Positions 1-7,650 of a DNA stretch of 19,860 bases are shown here, one piece after another. The stretch lies in the NCBI GenBank assembly GCA_001017865.1, contig LATQ01000241.1:1-19860 (forward strand), written 5' to 3'. Under the pieces are notes generated by a model that searched no databases, was not told where the DNA came from, and saw nothing but the letters and a program-made list of their open reading frames with translations. How positions within the stretch are numbered: the first letter of the stretch is position 1; each line of letters opens with the position of its first letter. The DNA comes from Rhodococcus sp. IITR03. Its GTDB lineage: Bacteria; Actinomycetota; Actinomycetes; Mycobacteriales; Mycobacteriaceae. The translations under genes were made by a program, and so were the position numbers.

Positions 1-1198
1 GGCTCCGCCGTGCTCTGTTCCGCCGGCGCCGCAGCGGCTCGCCGCGCAATTGCTGCTCGAGAAGTTGCAGGGGGCCGGCCTCGGCGGCCGCGTTGATCAC
101 CGGCTTGGCGGCACTGTAGGAGCCGTTACCGGGGCTGTTGCAGTTCGCGCCGGTCAGAGACCCGTAGCTCGGGCAATCCGCGGCGGTGTAGGGCAGCGGG
201 CCGGCAAAGGTCGGGACGGCGGTGATGTCGAACCGGCCACTGCCGAAGACCCGGGTCCCGGCGGCGCCGAAGGTCTCCGCGTTCGCGAGGGTGGCATAGA
301 GGCCGTCCGGGTCGGCGCCGGTGGTCGCAAGGATCGTGCCGACCGAGTCGGTGACCGTGATCATCGTGTCCAGTCTGGGGCCGGTGAATCCGTCGACGGA
401 GGCGGCGAGCAGGGTCGCCGCTCCCATCGTGTCGGCCAGGTCGCCGCGGTGTTCGACGATGGCCCGGGAGACCTCGGTCGCGGCGGAGAGCATGCCTATC
501 ATGTCCGGGGTCGCGGCCTGGAGCGATTCCATGACCGTGACGAATTGCGGTGTCGCGTCGATGAACCCGTTCAGCGACGGAGTGAGCTGGCCGGTGGTCA
601 CGGCGAGCCGGTCGATGGTGCGTCCGATGGTCTCACCGTTGCCGTCCAGGGCTCGCCCGAGCGCATCGAGGGCCTTGGCCATCTCCTGCGGCTGCATCTG
701 CTCGAGCACACTCGACATGCGGGTGAACACGTCGTACATCGCGACGGCCTCGGGGCCGGTGTCGACGGCGATCGAGTCGACGTCGGCGAGTGCGACCGCC
801 TCAGTGCGCGCGGAACTGCGGCGCGCAGCATTCTCTTCGTCGGTATCGGTCACCAGCTCGACGTAGATGTCGCCGAAGAAGGTGCGGGGCACCACGCGCA
901 CCAGGACGTCGGACGGGATCGTGCGGGAGGCGCCGACGTCGATCGCGAGTCGTCACCCGCGATTCGGTGGCGCCGGCTCGATCGAGGCGATCCGACCGAT
1001 GTCGACGCCGACATGGGACCGGCGCTCCGGCGTTGACGAGGCCGACGGCCGAGGGCACCTCGACGAAGACGTCTCGGTCCGATCGAGCGCACCGGTGCCA
1101 CGCAGCACCATCACGGCCGCGACCCCGACGGCCACGGTGAACGCCACGGCACCGCGGACCAGGTAACTCAGTCGTTCGCGTGAACTGGGTCGGTCCAC
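1..1198 (-). CDS. Mce-family lipid-transport protein (MceA position), partial and frameshifted
   Basis: Periplasm-facing MlaD/Mce-domain subunit of an Mce lipid importer, which carries hydrophobic substrates across the envelope to the YrbE permease. GTG start at 1198, three bases after the yrbE-B stop. One membrane anchor at about residues 12-32, then an Mce domain with segments such as APV-x-HVGVDIGRIASI and TFFGDIYVELV. The helical region follows, and near the left edge is the CPSYGSL...NC segment common in Mce proteins. The frame is open to base 1, so the C-terminus lies outside. Four frame changes fall near 1073, 1015, 974 and 950. The first three are each repaired by adding one G/C; the fourth needs two added bases or one removed. 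First-gene position after two yrbE genes, beside an Mce3R-like regulator, suggests an mce3A-type gene, but the subtype is inference. Confidence 0.87.
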
Positions 1199-1201
1199 GA
1201 A

Positions 1202-2056
1202 TCACACCCCCATACCAGGAATTTCGGGAACCAGTCCCCACAGCGCGAAGGTCAGCAGCACGTCGAGCACACCGATGGACAGGATCGCCGTGCGCAGCGC
1301 CCGGCCCGCGGCGGCACCGACGCCGGCGGGACCGCCCGAGGCGTAGTAGCCGTAGGCGCAGTGCACCAGGCTGACGACCATCGCGAAGACCATGGCCTTG
1401 ATGCCCGAGTACAGCAGGTCCTGCGGAGTGAGCACGAGGTGGAAGAAGTAGTCGTAGGTGCCCGCGGACGCGCCGTTGAACACCACCACGACCAGCCGGG
1501 TGGACAGGTAGCTGGCAAGCAGCCCGATCATGTAGATCGGGATGACACAAACCATCGCGGCGATGGTGCGGGTGGCGGCCAGGAACGGGATCGACTTGAT
1601 GGCCATCGAGTCGAGCGCGTCGATCTCGTCGGAGATGCGCATCGCGCCGATCTGGGCGGTGAAGCCGACGCCCACCTTCGCCGACAGGGCGATGGCGACG
1701 ACGACCGGCGCCAGCTCGCGGGTGTTGGCCACCGCGGAGAGCATGCCCGACATCGTGGTCATCCCGACGAGTTCGAGGCCGCGCTGGGTCTCGACGCCGA
1801 GCATCATGGCTGCGGCGAGCGACATCGCGAAGACGATGCCGATCGTGCCGCCGCCGGAGAGCAGTGACTGGGTACCGAAGCTGACCTCGCTGATCTGCGC
1901 GATGACGTGCTTGCGGAATCTGCTGAGTGCGTAGGGAATCGACGCCACGGTGCGGCAGTAGAAGGTGACGTGCATCCCGAGCGTGGCCAGGTTGTCGCCG
2001 GTCTGCCGGATCGGTTGCGCCAGCCGTGTGGCCTGTAATCGGACATCGGTGCTCAT
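1202..2056 (-). CDS. YrbE-B, MlaE-family permease of the mce operon
   Basis: Integral-membrane permease of an Mce lipid ABC-type importer, expected to pair with YrbE-A and an MceG-like ATPase encoded elsewhere. The 284-residue protein has the MlaE-family length, with several hydrophobic helices across residues 70-280. Typical segments are NTRELAPVVVA (about 120-130) and the cytoplasmic coupling loop ISDEIDALDSMAI (about 141-153). The ATG start overlaps the yrbE-A stop as ATGA (2053-2056), which indicates translational coupling. The stop is three bases before the mce start. The frame is intact, unlike many neighbours. The family is clear; the transported lipid cannot be told from sequence. Confidence 0.95.
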   Translation of the reverse strand: MSTDVRLQATRLAQPIRQTGDNLATLGMHVTFYCRTVASIPYALSRFRKHVIAQISEVSFGTQSLLSGGGTIGIVFAMSLAAAMMLGVETQRGLELVGMTTMSGMLSAVANTRELAPVVVAIALSAKVGVGFTAQIGAMRISDEIDALDSMAIKSIPFLAATRTIAAMVCVIPIYMIGLLASYLSTRLVVVVFNGASAGTYDYFFHLVLTPQDLLYSGIKAMVFAMVVSLVHCAYGYYASGGPAGVGAAAGRALRTAILSIGVLDVLLTFALWGLVPEIPGMGV

Positions 2057-2865
2057 CGGAACTCACCTACTGCCGGGACGATCACCGTGTACAGCGCCGA
2101 CAGAACCGTGTTGACGATGAAGACGAGCGCGAAGGCGATGACGACGGCTTCGTTCACCGCGTCGGCCACCCCGCGCGGACCGCCCTTGGTGTGCAGCCCT
2201 TTGAACGTGGCGACCAGTGCCGCGAGCAACCCGAAAACCGCGGACTTCACGAGAGCCATGACGAAGTCTGCCGGGCGGCCGTACTCGGCGAAGGTCGCCA
2301 TGAACGTGCCGGCGGGCAGATGCTGCACGTAGATGTGATACAGCCAGCATGCGGCGACACCACCGACCGTGACCATCGAGCACAGCGCCAACGAGACGAT
2401 GACCGCTCCGACGAGGCGGGGGGCGACGAGGCGCTCGAGGATGTCGAGACCCATCACCTCCATCGCGTCGATCTCCTCGCGGATCTTGCGGGACCCGAGG
2501 TCGGTGCAAATGGCGGAGCCTGCGACGCCGGCGAGCATGAGCGCGCAGACCAGGGCCGAGGCCTGACCGACGATGATGAACGCGACGACGGCGCCCGAGT
2601 AGCCGCCGGCTCCGATGCGGCCGGCGAGTTCGCCGACGGACACCGCGATGAACACCCCCACCGGGACCATGAGCAGCAGGGACGGCCCGGTACAGACCCT
2701 CCCGATGAAGAGTGTCTGAGTGACCGTCTCGTGCAACGAAAGTCGACGTCTGAGCACCGCGGCCGCGAGGACCACGAGCGATTGGACGGCGAAGCCGATG
2801 AGATAGCCACCTTCCGTCGCGACGTCCCTGATGGGACCACGCGAGTTCGGCAACTCGTAGGTCAT
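2053..2865 (-). CDS. YrbE-A, MlaE-family permease of the mce operon
   Basis: First permease subunit of the Mce lipid importer. It has 270 residues, all in one frame. It carries the MlaE signature region GVAGSAICTDLGSRKIREE followed by IDAMEVMGLD (about 123-142), the loop thought to contact the ATPase, and hydrophobic helices before and after it. The ATG at 2865 has an AAGGGA ribosome site on the minus strand. Its end overlaps yrbE-B by four bases. The order yrbE-A, yrbE-B, mce is the standard start of an actinobacterial mce operon. A 165-base gap separates it from the small membrane gene upstream, and that gap holds a copy of the GTGAAC-N3-CATTCCGA element, so it may be transcribed from its own or an upstream promoter. 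Confidence 0.95.
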   Translation of the reverse strand: MTYELPNSRGPIRDVATEGGYLIGFAVQSLVVLAAAVLRRRLSLHETVTQTLFIGRVCTGPSLLLMVPVGVFIAVSVGELAGRIGAGGYSGAVVAFIIVGQASALVCALMLAGVAGSAICTDLGSRKIREEIDAMEVMGLDILERLVAPRLVGAVIVSLALCSMVTVGGVAACWLYHIYVQHLPAGTFMATFAEYGRPADFVMALVKSAVFGLLAALVATFKGLHTKGGPRGVADAVNEAVVIAFALVFIVNTVLSALYTVIVPAVGEFR

Positions 2866-3010
2866 CTACCGGTTCCCTTCTTCGAACCCCCTGGATGTCG
2901 GCGCCGGAAACCGCCCGTCGGCGCCGAGTGGAACTGTCCGGCCGGCGGAGCACGTCACGGTCCGAGCGCGTGAAGTGTGCCACACCCCTCCCATGCCGGA
3001 CAAGAGCTAA

Positions 3011-3027
3011 GTGAACAACCATTCCGA
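3011..3027 (+). promoter_or_regulatory. candidate operator copy 1 (GTGAAC-N3-CATTCCGA)
   Basis: A 17-base element matching 14 positions of the copy at 3383-3399, with the three central bases differing (AAC here, GTT there). It lies between the small membrane gene and yrbE-A, just past the stop of the former. Two near-identical copies in the small control regions next to a tandem-TetR gene suggest a regulator binding site. The assignment to that regulator is inference. Confidence 0.45.
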
Positions 3028-3030
3028 CGC

Positions 3031-3255
3031 TCACGTCATGCACACATCGGAGAAGACGAGGACCGGCCAGCACACGATCGATCCGAGGAACGAGATCACC
3101 AGATCCACCCCGTCCATGGCACCGAGATGCGAGGTGTGGGTGAGGGTCCAGATCACCCCGACCAGGCCGTACGGGATAGCGACGAGGATGACGAGTCCGA
3201 TGAACTCGGCGACGGTCATCTCGTAGGACAGGATCCTGCGGGCGATGGCAAGCAT
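3031..3255 (-). CDS. small two-helix membrane protein at the head of the mce operon
   Basis: Hypothetical 74-residue protein. Two hydrophobic segments are visible, about residues 14-36 (MTVAEFIGLVILVAIPYGLV region) and 52-70 (VDLVISFLGSIVCWPVLVF), joined by a short polar stretch with histidines. The start is very well supported: ATG at 3255 with GAGGAGG seven bases upstream on the minus strand (3263-3269). It is co-directional with and ahead of yrbE-A, and its upstream region carries the best promoter candidate for the whole operon. A role as an accessory subunit of the Mce system is inferred only from position; no family was recognised. Confidence 0.75.
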   Translation of the reverse strand: MLAIARRILSYEMTVAEFIGLVILVAIPYGLVGVIWTLTHTSHLGAMDGVDLVISFLGSIVCWPVLVFSDVCMT

Positions 3256-3359
3256 GGCAGAGCCTCCTCGATGGATGGAAGAACGAGCGGAGAACGACGG
3301 TCCCGGTCCGGGCCGGATCAGGATCGATCGAACCGGTCCGCCGGCACGACCGCCGGGAG

Positions 3360-3387
3360 GTTATCAGGAGCGTCCGAAATTTGTGAA
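3360..3387 (-). promoter_or_regulatory. candidate promoter of the small membrane gene and mce operon
   Basis: On the minus strand a TTCACA -35-like hexamer (3387-3382) is followed after 16 bases by a GATAAC -10-like hexamer (3365-3360). This would start transcription near 3353, about 98 bases before the gene. The -35 hexamer lies inside the repeated 3383-3399 element, so a bound repressor would block it. Both hexamers are imperfect matches. Confidence 0.4.
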
Positions 3388-3399
3388 CGTTCATTCCGA
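3383..3399 (+). promoter_or_regulatory. candidate operator copy 2, containing a perfect 10-base palindrome
   Basis: Second copy of GTGAAC-N3-CATTCCGA. In this copy the central GTT creates the perfect palindrome TGAACGTTCA (3384-3393), the kind of symmetric site TetR-family dimers bind. It sits between the divergent regulator and the mce-side genes and overlaps the candidate -35 of the minus-strand promoter. No binding evidence is available from sequence alone. Confidence 0.5.
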
Positions 3400-3500
3400 A
3401 GGACTCCGGAGAGCCCGCCGACGCCGCGCGGGCATCGTTCGGAGAGCCTGATGGCAACAACGAACCGGCCGCTCGGATGGATCGATGCCCCGCCGGTGTG

Positions 3501-3506
3501 TACTCT
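3501..3506 (+). promoter_or_regulatory. candidate -10 box (TACTCT) for the tandem-TetR gene
   Basis: TACTCT fits the actinobacterial TANNNT -10 pattern and lies about 85 bases before the regulator's start. The -35 region (about 3478-3483, TGGATC) is a weak match. The call rests mainly on the -10 hexamer. Confidence 0.3.
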
Positions 3507-3591
3507 GCTCGCAGAATGGGTCGAGAATTCCCCCGACGGAGCGACACCGATCCTCCGTGAACGACATCCAGAATCAGTGAGGCGAACACGC

Positions 3592-4859
3592 GTGGTCGGC
3601 AAGACGTCCCCCGACACCGGACGACGAACCCGCCCGAAGGATCGTCGTGCGCGGATCGCCGCCGCAGCCGCCGTCGCCTTCGCCGAGCGCGGCTACCACG
3701 GTGTGAGCGTCGAGGACATCGCGACAGAAGTCGGTGTCACCAAGTCCGCGTTGTACCGGCACTTTCCGGGGAAGTACGCACTGTTCCTGAATTCGGCGCT
3801 CATGCTGATCGATTCGCTCGAGGGCGCTCTCGATTCCGTGCACGACGATCCCGCGCGCGATCCACGCGAGACCCTCCGTGCCAGGTGTCCGCCATCGTCG
3901 CGGTGACGGTCGAGCAGCGTCGGTCGGCCGGGATCTACCGATGGGAACGCAGGTATCTCCGCGAGGAGGACCGGCCCGCCATCCGGGAACGCTCGTGGGC
4001 GGTCAACGCCCGCATCCGTCGCACACTGCAACGGATCCGGCCGGATCTGTCCGATGAGGACGCGTTCGTGCTCGTCGCGGCGATGCTCAGCACCATCGGC
4101 AGCATCACCGTGCACAATCTGACGCTGCCGCCGCGGTACATGGAACAACTCTTGCTCGATGCGTGCACCGCACTCGCCGAGACCTGCTTCTCCCCAGCTC
4201 CCGCCGCACCCGAGCGTGCCGCCGCCGCGGATCGTCCGGGCCAGGACAACATGCGGGAGAACCTGTTGCGCTCGGCGATCGTGCTGTTCCACCAACGGGG
4301 CTACAACGAGGTCGCGGTCGAGGACATCGCTGCCACGGTCGGCCTCCCCGCCTCCGGGATCTACCGTTATTTCGTTTCGAAGGCCGACATCCTCGCCGCG
4401 GCTTTCCACCGAGCGGCCGACCGACTCGAGACGGCCGTGGCCTCCGGGACGGCCGCAGCGTCCGATCCGGAGGACGCGCTGCGGTCACTGGTCTCGATCT
4501 ACGTCGACCTGTCGTTCTCCCAACGGGAACTGATGTCGGTGTACTTCGCCGAGCTCGTCAACGTTCCGGATGCCTCGCGCGCCGATCTGCGACTACGACA
4601 GCGCGCCAATGTGGAGCAGTGGTCGTCCTATCTGCAGGCGATCTGCGACGGCCTGTCCGCGGCGGATGCCCGCTTCCTCATGTACGCCGCGATCAACCTG
4701 GTGCCGGACCTCGGGGTCCTGCTGGGCACGTCCGCGGCACAGCAGCAGGCGGAGAACATCCACCGGTGCATGCTCGCCGTGCTGCTGAGCCGGTCCGGGC
4801 AGCGGGTCGACCACGACGAGGACGCCCAGTGCACGCCGACGATCGGGTCCGCGCACTGA
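3592..4859 (+). CDS. tandem-domain TetR regulator, Mce3R-like, frameshifted
   Basis: Transcriptional repressor with two complete TetR units in one chain. Unit one has its helix-turn-helix at about residues 38-57 (SVEDIATEVGVTKSALYRHF). Unit two has its own at about 233-253 (EDIAATVGLPASGIYRYF), each followed by a helical ligand domain. The repaired product is about 422 residues, close to the roughly 406 of M. tuberculosis Mce3R, the known double-TetR repressor encoded divergently from yrbE3A. The genomic arrangement here is the same. GTG at 3592 is preferred because GAGG lies nine bases upstream; GTG at 3577 is the alternative. The frame breaks near 3881, where one extra C in GCCAGG restores it. 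The ligand is unknown, perhaps a lipid-derived CoA thioester (inference). Confidence 0.85.
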
Positions 4860-4911
4860 GCGATCACGCTCAATACGCACCGAGCGGTGCCCCTCGTTGC
4901 ACACTGAGCGA
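4854..4911 (+). repeat. CACTGAGCGA direct repeat
   Basis: The ten-base word occurs at 4854-4863 and 4902-4911, each followed closely by ATCAC. A second word, GTTGCACA, occurs at 4896-4903 and 5017-5024, with a further TTGCAC at 5008-5013. They lie in the leader between the tandem-TetR gene and the flavoprotein gene. They could be regulator half-sites or chance. Confidence 0.35.
4857..4890 (+). terminator. two short hairpins after the tandem-TetR gene
   Basis: TGAGCG-ATCA-CGCTCA (4857-4872) starts at the stop codon. GCACCG-AG-CGGTGC (4877-4890) follows it, though its two-base loop is tight. No T-tract follows either stem, so any terminator function is weak and possibly Rho-assisted. The first stem overlaps one copy of a CACTGAGCGA repeat. 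Confidence 0.3.
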
Positions 4912-5000
4912 GATCACCCGCTGACGCCCGTAGTGCCACTGGGTGCACTCAGCTGTGATCCCCGAAAATCCTCTGTTCCAAGCTAGGTTACGTCGACCCA

Positions 5001-5030
5001 TTGTTTTTTGCACCTTGTTGCACATAGTCT
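5001..5030 (+). promoter_or_regulatory. candidate promoter of the nitronate monooxygenase-like gene
   Basis: TTGTTT (5001-5006) and TAGTCT (5025-5030) are spaced by 18 bases and stand about 40 bases before the gene's ATG. The GTTGCACA words overlap this region. The match to consensus is moderate. Confidence 0.35.
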
Positions 5031-5071
5031 GACGGCAGAGGGACCGTTCGGAGACGAAGAAGGAACACACC

Positions 5072-6059
5072 ATGACGCTGCCACCGATCCTGTCCGGCCC
5101 GCTGAGCGTGCCCCTGGTCGCTTCCCCGATGTTCATCGCGTCGGGACCGGAACTGGTGTCCGCCCAGTGCCAGGCCGGAGTCGTCGGGTCGTTCCCGGCA
5201 CTCAACGCCCGTCCCCAGTCGATGCTCGTCGACTGGCTGCAGCAGATCACCGAGAGCAACGCCGACTACGCGGCGCGCCACCCCGAGGAGTACGTCGCGC
5301 CGTTCGCCGTCAATCAGATCGTGCACCGCTCCAACGAGCGACTCGAGCAGGACCTCGAGGTGATCGTCGAGCATCGGGTCCCCATTGTGATCACCTCGCT
5401 CGGTGCCCGCGAGGAGGTCAACGAGGCTGTTCACTCCTACGGCGGCATCGTCCTCCACGACGTGATCTCGAACGAGTTCGCGCACAAGGCGATCGACAAG
5501 GGCGCGGACGGCATCGTCGCCGTCGCCGCAGGCGCAGGCGGCCACGCCGGGACGCAGTCACCGTTCGCATTGCTCCAAGAGATCCGCCGGTGGTTCGACG
5601 GCCCCCTGCTGCTGTCCGGCTCCATCGCCCACGGCCGCTCGATCCTCGCTGCCCAGGCCGCCGGCGCCGACCTCGCATACGCCGGCACGGCCTTCCTCGC
5701 CACCGAGGAGCTCGCAGCGCCGACGACTACAAGAACATGATCGTCGACAGCACCGCCAAGGACATCGTCTACAGCAACCTGTTCACCGGCGTGCACGGCA
5801 ACTACCTGCGAGGAAGCATCGTCGCCGCCGGACTCGACCCCGACGACCTCCCCGAGTCCGATCCGTCCGCCATGAACTTCGGGTCCGGCGGCAACACCGA
5901 CGCCAAGGCCTGGCGCGACATCTGGGCGCCGGCCAGGGCCTCGGCGCGATCGAGTCCGTCGTCCCCGCCCGCGAGCTCGTCCAACGACTCCGCGACGAAT
6001 ACGAGCAGGCGTGGACGTCCCTCGAACGACGCCGAGTCGCCATGATCGACGCCGGATAG
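5072..6059 (+). CDS. nitronate monooxygenase-family flavoprotein, frameshifted
   Basis: FMN-dependent TIM-barrel enzyme of the NMO/2-nitropropane dioxygenase family, which oxidises alkyl nitronates; many members have other unknown substrates. The start ATG is preceded by AAGAAGGA. Visible family features are LVASPMFIASGPELV (15-29), GVVGSFPALNARP (36-48), and the FMN phosphate/active-site segment GAGGHAGTQSPF (154-165) with His158. They also include LLLSGSIAHGRSILAAQAAGAD (179-200) and YAGTAFLATEEL (203-214). The C-terminal part, through YKNMIVDSTAKDIVYSNLF and the GAGQGLGAIESV tail, is in other frames. One extra C near 5715 and one extra G near 5925 give a continuous product of 329 residues ending at the TAG at 6057. 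It follows the Mce3R-like gene and precedes a PadR gene by 19 bases. The substrate is unknown. Confidence 0.88.
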
Positions 6060-6066
6060 CGTGACC

Positions 6067-6072
6067 TAGGCT
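6067..6072 (+). promoter_or_regulatory. -10 box (TAGGCT) for leaderless start of the PadR gene
   Basis: TAGGCT fits TANNNT and ends six bases before the GTG start, so transcription would begin at the start codon itself. No convincing ribosome site lies upstream, which agrees with a leaderless message. Confidence 0.5.
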
Positions 6073-6078
6073 GACGCG

Positions 6079-6669
6079 GTGTCTCTCAGGTTCGCCATCC
6101 TCACCGCACTGGTCGAGCGCGACAGCACCGGTCTGGAACTGGCGCGGCGCTTCGACCGGTCGATCGGGTACTTCTGGCCCGCGACCCACCAGCAGATCTA
6201 CCGCGAACTGGACCGGATGCGGGCGGGCGACCTGATCCGCGAAGTCCCGACGGACGGAAAACCCGGTCGCGGTCAGCCCCGACGTTTCACCATCACACCC
6301 GATGGTCGCCGACTGCTGCGCGGCTGGATCTCCGAGATCGAGGATCCGGACGTAGTGCGCTCCGGTGTCTCCGTGCGCCTACGCGCGGCCGCGGCGCTCG
6401 ACGATCCCGACTCCGCGCGTCCCGCGTTGGAACATCAACGCGCATACCGCGCGGCGATGCTCGAGCAATATCGCACCATCGAGCAACGCGACTTCGCCGA
6501 TGCTCGGGGCGACGCGCGGAGCACCCTGCAGCATCTCGTGCTCCGCCTCGGCATCCTCCTGGAGGAGACGTGGCTGACCTGGCTGGACGAGGCGCTCGAC
6601 ACGATCGACCGGCTCGACTCGACAGAGGATTCCTCGGCCGATCGCAGCGGAGCGATCCCTGAGATGTGA
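6079..6669 (+). CDS. PadR-family transcriptional regulator
   Basis: Cytoplasmic DNA-binding protein of 196 residues. The N-terminal winged helix spans about residues 1-80. It begins SLRFAILTALVERDSTGLELARRF and includes the family's FWPATHQQIYRELDRMRAGDLI helix and the wing with RGQPRRFTITPDGRRLL. A C-terminal helical dimerisation region (Vir_act_alpha_C type) with LLEETWLTWLDEAL follows. The gene begins with GTG 19 bases after the flavoprotein stop and has its own TAGGCT box at leaderless spacing. It could control the preceding flavoprotein or itself; PadR proteins often sense phenolic or other small aromatic compounds, but no ligand can be read here. The frame is intact. Confidence 0.9.
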   Translation: MSLRFAILTALVERDSTGLELARRFDRSIGYFWPATHQQIYRELDRMRAGDLIREVPTDGKPGRGQPRRFTITPDGRRLLRGWISEIEDPDVVRSGVSVRLRAAAALDDPDSARPALEHQRAYRAAMLEQYRTIEQRDFADARGDARSTLQHLVLRLGILLEETWLTWLDEALDTIDRLDSTEDSSADRSGAIPEM

Positions 6670-6760
6670 TGTCGATCTGCCCGAGGACATGAGGAGTCGG
6701 ATCCGGTCGAGCAAGCTTACCGAGAGCGAGTTCCGGTCACTGATGCACTTCGGCCGAGCG

Positions 6761-6984
6761 CTATGACGAGTGTGCACGTCGGTGAAGTGACGCCCAGTGC
6801 GTCGTCAGAATTGCTGCGCTGACTCCGAAGAGGAGCCACGTGATCCCAGCGGCGACCGGCCCCGTGACGAAGAACCCGAGAAACAGTGCCGCGACCACGT
6901 TCACGATCATCAATAGAACCGCCCAGATCAATCCCAGGAAGACCCGAATCGGGCGAACGTGATCGTCGGGATGACCGCCTTCAC
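6761..6984 (-). CDS. small two-helix membrane protein, frameshifted
   Basis: Unrecognised protein of about 74 residues after repair. The main frame reads RVFLGLIWAVLLMIVNVVAA, then LFLGFFVTGPVAAGITWLLF, then GVSAAILTTHWASLHRR to a TAG at 6763-6761, giving two clear hydrophobic helices and a basic tail. The likely GTG start at 6984 joins this frame if one G is added to the plus-strand GGG at 6968-6970, making the N-terminus VKAVIPDDHVRPI. It is the last gene of the metallophosphoesterase-lipoprotein-membrane protein group, 38 bases after the preceding stop. The start and exact N-terminus are uncertain. Confidence 0.5.
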
Positions 6985-7022
6985 CGATCCGGTGGCCGCT
7001 GCCGACAGCACCGGCAGGGAAA

Positions 7023-7314
7023 TCAGGCGACGAGGAGAGCCAGAATCGGATCGAGAATGCCCGCGACGATTCCGCAGAGGACGGCGACAGTCACTGCGAG
7101 CAACAACCGGAGAGAATCGGGCCTTCGGACGTACGGCCAGGCTCATCAACAGCCAGACCGTGAGGGTCGACACCGACATCGAGACCAGTACTCGGGCAGA
7201 GAACCCCCACGACATCGTGGGAACCGGATCACCGATCACCGTTAGGGCTTGAACCACCGCTCCGATTACTACGATGGGTCCGTACGCGAGAAGCCCACGA
7301 GGCAGAGTTCTCAC
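7023..7314 (-). CDS. small three-helix membrane protein, frameshifted
   Basis: Unrecognised membrane protein of about 97 residues after repair. It begins VRTLPRGLLAYGPIVVIGAV and continues into VSMSVSTLTVWLLMSL. It then resumes in another frame as LRLLLAVTVAVLCGIVAGIL-DPILALLVA and stops at 7025-7023. One added C/G at plus-strand CC 7136-7137 and one at GGG 7119-7121 restore the frame. The GTG start at 7314 overlaps the lipoprotein stop as GTGA, a strong sign of coupled translation. Three hydrophobic helices are visible. The function is unknown; the coupling suggests it works with the lipoprotein. Confidence 0.6.
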
Positions 7315-7650
7315 GGTGCACCGACCGTTCCGTTGCGCTCGAGGACGGTTTCGACGTCTCCTGCGTAGACGGTCTCGGTGCCGACGACCAACTCGAATGT
7401 GCTCTCGTCGTCGGATGTCGATGTGGCCGTGATGGTCTTGTTGTTCATCGTCTCGCCGATGCATCGCAGTTCGAGCCCTTCCCCGGAACACACCGGCGCG
7501 ACGAGGATGTCGATACGCTTTTCGAGCAGTACTTCGTTGGTCGCGTAACGCATGTCGCGATTCCGGCCCCGCCGACGGGCGCGAGGGCATCGATCTGCGT
7601 GCATCCGCTGAGGCCAGCGCCAGAGCAACTCCCGCGACGAGCCACCTCAC
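7311..7650 (-). CDS. small exported lipoprotein, DUF4333-like, frameshifted
   Basis: Predicted lipoprotein of about 113 residues. The GTG start at 7650 overlaps the metallophosphoesterase stop as GTGA. The N-terminus VRWLVAGVALALASA is a short signal peptide. A G added at CC 7605-7606 gives AGC-TQIDALAPV, placing a lipid-anchor cysteine at about residue 17; the lipobox is loose. A second added G at 7567-7570 joins it to the body, with NEVLLEKRIDILVAPVC, LELRCIGETMNNK and a C-terminal FELVVGTETVYAGDVETVL. The paired cysteines and the spacing recall DUF4333 domains of actinobacterial secreted proteins, but that match is tentative. It is probably surface-exposed on the outer face of the membrane. 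Confidence 0.6.

Noticed and set aside
2063..3589. 508-residue minus-strand reading frame
   Set aside because: It is an off-frame shadow of yrbE-A and the small membrane gene, with arginine-rich low-complexity translation and no domain.
3592..4859. Two separate TetR genes instead of one tandem protein
   Set aside because: One added C joins both units into a single frame of Mce3R-like length, and there is no stop, ribosome site or good start between them.
6671..6763. Short plus-strand stretch reading DLPEDMRSRIRSSKLTESEF, then RSLMHFGRAL-stop, after the PadR gene
   Set aside because: It has no start codon with a ribosome site and needs a two-base shift to join PadR, so it may be chance or a remnant; the evidence is too thin for a feature.
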